A model generated the notes under the pieces. That model did not search any database. It was not told the DNA's origin and saw only the letters and a list, made by a program, of their open reading frames with translations. Shown in pieces: positions 57,424 to 64,000 of a stretch of 64,000 bases of DNA (position 1 is its first letter; the number at the start of each line of letters is the position of its first letter). The DNA is taken from NCBI RefSeq assembly GCF_964656455.1, contig NC_135722.1, forward strand, positions 49,556,628-49,620,627, written 5' to 3'. This DNA comes from Halichoerus grypus (lineage: Eukaryota; Chordata; Mammalia; Carnivora; Phocidae). A program made the translations under genes and the position numbers.

Positions 57424-58403
57424 ATGATGGCCACATTGAATTTAACAAGTTTCGATCCAGGCTCCTTCATGTTGGTAGGGATCCCAGGGCTGGAGCAATT
57501 CTATATCTGGATTGGGATTCCTTTCTTTGTTATCTACCTGGTGGCCCTTCTTTACCTCACCACTATGGACCAGAGTGTCCGTGAATCCATGTTCTTCTTT
57601 CTCTCTATGTTGGCCTCTGCAGACCTCATATTATGTACCACGTGTGTGCCCAAAACACTTGGCATATTCTGGTTGAAAGCTCAGAAAATCACTTTTCCTG
57701 GCTGCCTTACCCAGTTGTTCTTTCTTCACTTCAGCTTTTTTCTGGACTCAACCACTTTGTTGGGCATGGCATTTAATCGTTACATGGCCATTTGTTCTCC
57801 TTTGAGATACACAAGCGTTTTGACACCTAGGACAATTGTCAAGATCATGGTGGGCATTGTCGGTCGGAGCTTTAGTGTCATTCTGCCCGTTAGTTTCCTG
57901 GTGAACCGTTTGCCCTTCTACAGGACACACATCATCCCTCACACATACTGTGAACATATAGGTGGCCCGGCTCGCCTGTGCTGACATCTCCATCAACATC
58001 TGGTATGGTTTTGTTGTGTCTGTAATGACTATTATCTCAGACCTAATTCTCATTGGTATTTCCTATTCTCTCATCCTTCATGCTATTTTCCACCTTCCAT
58101 CCAGAGATGCCCGACAGAAAGCCCTCAGCACCTGTGGTTCCCATGTCAGTGTCATTCTCATATTCTACACACCAGCCATGTTCTCATCACTGCGGCCACA
58201 GTATCTCCCTCACCTTTTATATCATGTTTGCCAACCTCTATGTGGCAATCCTTCCTGCACTCAATCCCATCATTTATGCTGTAAAAACCAAGCAGATCAG
58301 GGACAAGGTCATCCTCCTATTCTTTCCTAAATGGATTCAGTGTCCCAGGGCTGGGAACATAGAGAAAAAAATTGTGGGAAGTCAAGTAATCATATTGATT
58401 TAA
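57424..58403 (+). pseudogene. OR52H1: OR52H1-like olfactory receptor pseudogene
   Basis: An intronless class I OR frame starting ATGATGGCC at 57424. Landmarks: GIPGLEQFYIWIGIPFF, MFFFLSMLASADLIL (TM2), FPGCLTQLFFLHFSF (TM3), [20 protein letters not shown] (ECL2), [13 protein letters not shown] (TM5 start), [13 protein letters not shown] (TM6) and [20 protein letters not shown] (TM7). Breaks: a deletion of about seven codons in TM1 removes the conserved GN motif; a 2-bp deletion near 57963 shifts the frame; and a deletion of about 11 bp near 58190 shifts it again. DRY reads NRY. The sequence matches my memory of OR52H1, and its orientation opposite to the OR52B6-like copy fits the human order. 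A paralogue of the same subfamily is the alternative. Confidence 0.87.
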
Positions 58404-58601
58404 TAGAATTTCTTATGTAAATCAGTAGTAGGAAGCCCTCCAATAATGGACTCAATTCCTATGACTCTCAACACCTTAATTTTGTTGGGGAAAATCATTG
58501 GTACAATTAGAGGAAGAGAGGTAAGGATTTTTCAAGTCCCTAGAAAGTGACAGACATCAGATAGAAGAATCCCAATTTTCTACAATCAAAAACTTAAACG
58601 C

Positions 58602-58798
58602 GGGGCGCCTGGGTGGCTCAGTCGTTAAGCGTCTGCCTTCGGCTCAGGTCATGATCCCAGGGTCCTGAGATCGAGCTCTGCATCAGGCTCCCTGCTCTGC
58701 GGGAAGCCTGCTTCTCCCTCTCCCACTCCCTCTGCTTGTGTTCCCTCTTTCGCTGTGTCTCTCTCTGTCAAATAAATAAATAAAATCTTTAAAAAAAA
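58602..58798 (+). mobile_element. CAN-SINE, young
   Basis: Head GGGGCGCCTGGGTGGCTCAG with a near-consensus body and A-tail. The duplication AAAAACTTAAA is at 58588-58598 and about 58798-58808. It lies 200 bases past the OR52H1-like pseudogene. Confidence 0.95.
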
Positions 58799-58809
58799 AA
58801 AAACTTAAA

Positions 58810-59329
58810 AGCAAAAAATGTTTACTCTTCCTTTGGTCCTTTTATCTTGTTTCAATGTCCTTCTTAAATAAATTTTAAAAAAGAAAGAAAAGAAAAAATA
58901 ATACTTTATTCATAGGCTTTTTGGCACCCAGTAAGCTCATAAATTCAATAACCATCTGCATGCTGAAAATTCCCACATCCAAAGCTCTACTCCCAATTCT
59001 TTCTCTGTCCCATATAGCTGACTCTGTATTTGGTAACACCTCCTGGCTATCCCACTGAAACTCCACAATCAACATGAACTAAAATTCATTTATTATCAAT
59101 TATGTCCTCTGAATATCCTTTAAATTCATTCACATATTTCATATTAAAATATGATCACCACTCTCTGTGTGTGTGCATGTGTGCGTGTGTTTGTGTGTGT
59201 GTGTCCTGGATCTGTTCAGCAGCCTCATTTGGAATTTGCTCACTCTAAATTTTTCTCTCTTGCATCCATTTTTTTACTCAGAAACTAGAGTGGTTTTACT
59301 AAACCCCAATTAATCATGTCAATCCTCTA
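58810..59329. other. Intergenic, includes an imperfect (TG)n
   Basis: TG-rich patch at about 59165-59203. Nothing else is recognised. Confidence 0.45.
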
Positions 59330-59600
59330 CTTAAAAATCATTCAAGTTACCCATTTTGCCTGGAAGAAAACTCAAATGCCTTAACCTATCTTCAAAGCCT
59401 TTTACAGCATGGTTGGTGCTAACCAGTTGTTGCTTGATGTCCGCTGATCCATCTCTCCCCCTTGCTCTCACTTTGGCTCACATGCCCTTTATGCTACAAT
59501 CACCCTGTACGTCTTATGCTTTTTCAAACTATGTTCCCTTTCCTTCTGAACTTTCACACATGCTATTTCCTCTGGAATTTGAAGCTTAGCTTGCACTTAG
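59330..59600 (+). repeat. L2-like LINE fragment
   Basis: 'ctatcttcaaagccttttac', 'ctctcactttggctcacatg' and 'cacatgctatttcctctgg' resemble the L2 region upstream of its 3' end. It is diverged. Confidence 0.5.
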
Positions 59601-59674
59601 GTATGAAAGGGAGTGAAAGGAAATATTTTTTCAATTCCCTTTTATTGTTCTAGTTCACACCCACCAGATAACTG

Positions 59675-60400
59675 TAATTTTTTTAAAAATGGGAAATAGT
59701 AAGTGTTGATGAGGATGTGAAGAACCTGAACCCTGATGCTTTGCTAGTAGGACTGTAAAATGGTGCAGCCTCTGTAGAATACAGATTGGCACTTCCTCAA
59801 AAGGTTAAATATAGCCTTATTAAATGACCCAGTCCTCCTCCTAGGTATATATCAAAAAGAATTGAAAACAGATGTTTACACCAAAACTTATAAATAAATG
59901 TTATAGTAGCATTATTTATAATAGTCCCCCAAATAGAAACAACTCATATCAAATGCATATCAACTGATGAATGGATAAAACAAATATGTTCAATCTAAAC
60001 AATGGAGTCTTTTTCAGCCATTTGAAAGAATAAAGTTCTCATACATAATATCACACGGATGAACCTTGAAAACACTATGCCAAGTGACAGAAGCCAGACA
60101 CAGAAGGCTGATGTATTGTATGATTCCATTATTGTCAAAAGTCCAGAATAGTCAAATCCATAGAGACAGAAAGTCAATCACTAGTGGTTAGGTGGCTGGG
60201 GGAAGGGGAAATAAAGAGTGATTGCTTGGTGAAGATGTGATTTCCTTGTGAGGCAATGAAAATGTTCTGGAATTAGATATTGGGGATGATAGCACAACAT
60301 TGTAAATGTACTAAAAGCCATTAAATTGAACACTATAAAATGGTTAAGATGGTGAATTTTTATGTTATGTGAATCTTACCTTAATCAAAAAGTTAAATAA
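59675..60400 (+). mobile_element. Old L1 3' fragment
   Basis: 'gtgttgatgaggatgtgaag', 'taggactgtaaaatggtgc', 'catcaactgatgaatggat' and 'gatggtgaatttttatgtta' are in sense L1 order to the 3' end. Confidence 0.82.
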
Positions 60401-62152
60401 TATGTTCAGTATCACATAAATAATATATGATGAGCATAAAGCTAATTAGTCTGTCTGATTTCAAAGTATTTGCTCTTACTCACTGTCCTAGCTCCCACGA
60501 AGGCAGGATTTCTCCAGCACAGAGATCTCACTCTTTCACATCTTTTCTGAGCTAAACCAAAGCATTTTAAATACTCATGTTATCAATTTTGTCCTGAATG
60601 CACACACAAAGTGTTCTAGATCAGGAATAGATTATCATTATTCACTTAAAAAGCAAATAACAACTGTGTGGTTTCCCATACCTGATTCTTACAACTAAGG
60701 CTATACAATGAAGGCTAGGTCAAATGTCCCGTGCATGCAAAATCAAAGAGTGAAGAAAAATGTATTTTCTCTGCTTGTAGAAGCCAGGGAGATTATTTTT
60801 CCTCCCCCTGACACCCCCTTCCTTCAGGGAAAGTTTCTTTGGAGTCTGATGAGAAATAAATCTCTCCAGAGAAAAGATGAACACTTGTTTTCAGCAATAA
60901 ACCCAGCCATGTCTTTGTCCTTCTGGAATTAGATGAATCTCTCTGGAGATTTCTCACTATCTTTAGTTATCTCACTATCATTGTAAATTAACTTCCCAAG
61001 ACTTGCTCTTGGCCCAGGATGCCAAGATTTTGGCAAAAATTACTCAGAAAACCCAACTCAGGGAAAACACAAAAATATCTTCTCTATACCCCAAATATGC
61101 CAGGAGTCTGAGCAGACAGCTGAAAGGAAGTTCCATGGTTATGGAGGAAGGTAGAATTTCCTTGAAAATTCCTGTAGGGGCTTCTGAAGGAAGTGCAAAC
61201 CCAGCCCACACTGCCTGGAATAGGGGCGGTGCAGACTGAGTATCTATGGTCATCCCCCATCCCAAGTGGGCGGCACACGACTGATAGGAAAAAGCTGTGG
61301 GAGGACACCTCCCTGCAGCTAGATTAACCCTGGTGGGAAAAGAAAGGAGGCAGGAGATAGAAGGACTTTGCTGTAGACAAAGGACGGGGGTTTTTGCTTT
61401 GTTTTGTTCTTAACCTTTGACTATAAGGAGGGTGAAAGCTCATACCAGGGAGTATAATGAAATTAACGGCAATGACACAACACATTTGTACAGCATTTTA
61501 TAATTTCTAAAGTGAACTTGAATACAATTTTTCTTGGATCCTTATACCACAATCCTGTGAGATTGATGTTAAGGAGTCTAAAACAAGGGTTGCTCAAGCG
61601 CAAATTAGGAGGGTGGCACAGGACACGCAGCATCCAAGCAGTTTGTGTTTCCAAACACCTAATTGTCTTGTTTTTTTTCTCCCAAATTATACACTTACAA
61701 CAGTAAATATCAATTCATTTGTGCACTCATGAGATCTATTATCATCAAATATTCCCATTTGTGTTACAAGATTGTGAAGGTGTTCTGTGAATAAAGTGAG
61801 CTAGAAGGGAGAACCTCCATATTTCCCTTATTTATGCACAATTTTGGTGTGAACTGTAATCTGTATTCAATATAGCTGTTGGGGAGGACACATAGAGATC
61901 TAAAAATCTAAATAGTACATGGAGAAGTGTTCTATAAATCTTATTTTTCTTTGGTAGAAATAGAAATATGTTGTTATTAAATACTGAAGAACCCTATAGA
62001 CATTTAAAATAGTAACTTTACGCCTATAAATACATGGGTTTTCAAGAACATATTTACCTTTGAAATAAGGGACACATACAATTTGGGTCATCTCTATTGA
62101 ATGAAAAAAGACTAATTTCACAGCAAGTAGAGCCTATCCTAAATGATAACTT
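60401..62152. other. Intergenic, nothing recognised
   Basis: About 1.75 kb. Short open frames (60-78 codons) on both strands at 60700-61310 have no recognisable product. No clear repeat. Confidence 0.4.
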
Positions 62153-62168
62153 ATCTGTCCTCTTTTCT

Positions 62169-62370
62169 TTTCTTTTTTTTTTTTTAAAAGATTTTATTTA
62201 TTTGACAGAGAGATAGAGAGCACAAGTGGGCAGAGTGGCAGGCAGAGGGAGAGGGAGAAGCAGGCTCTCCGATGAGCGGGGAGCCCGATGCGGGGTTTGA
62301 TCCCAGGACCCTGGGATCATGACCTGAGCCGAAGGCAGCTGCTTAACCAACTGAGCCACCCAGGCACCCC
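62169..62370 (-). mobile_element. CAN-SINE, young, inverted
   Basis: T-run, 'aaaagattttatttatttgac', inverted body and 'gagccacccaggcacccc'. The perfect duplication ATCTGTCCTCTTTTCT is at 62153-62168 and 62371-62386. It lies about 105 bases past the stop of the neighbouring OR pseudogene. Confidence 0.96.
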
Positions 62371-62475
62371 ATCTGTCCTCTTTTCTAATAGGACCCTTTC
62401 TCCTCACCTCTAAAAAACCACAAGAGTCAGTTATCCTCAGCAACATTTCCTTTTCAAATAAAACACAAGGGCCAC

Positions 62476-63411
62476 TCAGTCACGAATCTGTTTGGTCTTT
62501 ACTCCATAGATAATTGGGTTCATCATGGGGGGAACAAGAACATAGAGATTGACTAACAGGATGTGGGCATGTTTGGGGATTTTTTGACCAAAGCGCTGAG
62601 CAATGACAGTAAAAATCCCTGGAAGGTAGAACATGAGGATGACACAGATATGGGAACCACATGTGCTAAGGGATTTCATTCACGCATCATGGGATGGCAA
62701 CCTGAAGACTGCCCGGAGAATGAGACCATAGGAGATGACTATTGTCACCATATCTAGCATAACACTGAGTAATGGCACAGAGATTCCATACCAAATGTTG
62801 ATGGTGATATCAGCACAAGCCAGCTTTGCCAGCCCCAAGTGTTCACAAAATGTGTGGGCAATGATGTTCGTCCGGCAGAAGGCAGATGCTTTACTAGGAA
62901 GATAATGGGGAAAACAGTTGCAAAACTCCTGAGCACTACAACACCCCCTATTTTGCTGATGACACCATGGCTAAGAATGGTGGTATACGTCAGTGGGTAG
63001 CAGATGGCCACATAACGATCAAAAGTCATGGCCAAGAGAATGCCTGACTCCACTACAAAGGCAAAATGCATAAAGAAGAGATAGGTTACACAACCACCAA
63101 AAGAGATGTCCACATCATCAAACCAGAAGATGCTCAGGGCTTTGGGTACTGTGGATGTGGATACATCAGATCCCAAAAAGCCAACATGGAGAGGAAGAGG
63201 TACATGGGTTCATGAAGACTGCATTCCACTGCCACCACGAAGATCAGGATAACATTTCTTGACACAACCCCCAGGTACATCAGGCAGAAGGGTTGGAGAT
63301 CCACATGTGCAGTTCCTTCAGGCCAGGGATGCCAATGAGGATAAACATATCATAATTGACAATGGAATCGTTGGGATGAATGATTCCTGAATTATGGTAT
63401 GGAATTTTCAC
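62476..63411 (-). pseudogene. OR52-family olfactory receptor pseudogene
   Basis: A class I OR on the minus strand. Landmarks: FILIGIPGLKELHMW, LHEPMYLFLSML (TM2), STVPKALSIFWF, FGGCVTYLFFMHFAF (TM3), TFDRYVAICYPL, NIWYGISVPL (TM5 start), [17 protein letters not shown] (TM6) and [18 protein letters not shown] (TM7). Breaks: 1-bp deletion near 63290 in TM1; frameshift near 63175; 1-bp deletion near 62882 before ECL2; and an in-frame TGA at 62682-62680, probably from CGA. The TM1 GN is RN. No ATG opens the N-terminal frame: the best-placed codon is GTG at 63411, so the start is probably lost too. The last stop (62476) falls right after QIRD, a short tail. The family is clear, but the subfamily is not assigned. 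Confidence 0.85.
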
Positions 63412-64000
63412 CACTTACTTGTAAGGAGAGAGAAAGTTTGAGAGCTAGCCTGTCACAATCAACTAGCATGATCAAAGGACTCAGACATCTGCTACATAAA
63501 ATCTTGGTTAGGAAATTCCCTCCTACTTAAAGGTGGTAAGTATGGACCTAAATGTGTGCAGTGTTCTACAGTGAGGAGAAAGATTCCAAACATTCAAAGT
63601 GGGATCAAAGAATTTCACAAAGATGCTTCTGAGGAAAATCCTGAGGCTGGTACTGTTTTCTCACACAACGGTCATAAATTTAAAACGATAAGTAAATAGG
63701 AAATTTTAAAACCTGTAATAATAAATTGTATTCTCTGACTAAATATTTTAAGACAGGGAAGAAAATTATAAATTTTTGTAAAGCATATTAAAAACCAAAT
63801 AAAAACAAAATTTTTTTTTTTTTTTTTTTTAAATTGAACTAGTTAAACAACAATTCTGTTATCTGGTACATATATTTACCTAATCAACTATTGATCTTTT
63901 GATCAACTAAACACCTATTATACACCTACAATGTGTATAGAGATATCCACATGTGCATCAAAGGGAAAAGTTCAAAACCTATAGATTAGAAATCTCACAT
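63412..64000. other. OR pseudogene 5' flank, nothing recognised
   Basis: AT-rich sequence with a 20-base T-run at 63811-63830. No gene is supported. Confidence 0.45.

Noticed and set aside
1..64000. A novel multi-gene system (defence island, gene cluster, CRISPR array)
   Set aside because: Nothing here supports one. The window is mammalian intergenic DNA around TRIM6 and OR pseudogenes, and the regular repeats are microsatellites and transposons.

Overview
This window looks like nuclear DNA of a caniform carnivore, with bear, panda, seal or mustelid types favoured over dog. The main evidence is sixteen CAN-SINE (tRNA-Lys-derived) copies close to one consensus, most of them in clean target-site duplications, plus carnivore-type L1 3' ends. 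There are no operons, no CRISPR arrays and no microbial genes. I found no previously undescribed multi-gene system. The reading is one intact immune gene, three dead olfactory receptor genes and a dense layering of retroelements.

14.0-27.9 kb (minus strand): a complete TRIM6 gene. Seven coding exons (21494 down to 14042) join in frame with GT/AG junctions into a 487-residue RING, B-box 2, coiled-coil, PRY-SPRY protein with every zinc ligand present. A 5'UTR/acceptor lies at 21495-21561. A CpG-rich block at about 27.16-27.90 kb holds two candidate splice donors and is the likely promoter and first non-coding exon. Introns carry a CAN-SINE, a MER20-like fragment and a young antisense L1 3' end.

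38.5-63.4 kb: three class I (fish-like, family 52) olfactory receptor pseudogenes. They are an OR52B6-like copy (minus, 38532-39510), an OR52H1-like copy (plus, 57424-58403) and an unassigned OR52-type copy (minus, 62476-63411). All have frameshifts, and two also have internal stops. The order and orientation TRIM6, OR52B6, OR52H1 agree with my memory of the human chromosome 11p15 cluster, which supports the gene names.

The rest (0-14 kb and the gaps) is intergenic: L1 fragments of several ages, three LTR-like blocks (4379-4831, 5958-6757, 7614-8070), MIR, L2 and MER5A fragments, microsatellites and AT-rich tracts. The most interesting structural items are a nested, TSD-flanked young L1 (44671-45985) that appears to carry two tandem 3'UTR modules joined by an internal A-tract, a TSD-flanked insertion consisting only of poly(T) (33695-33734), and paired perfect AT palindromes (5492-5578). 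Repeat family names come from recognition by eye, not from a library search, so subfamily labels are tentative.
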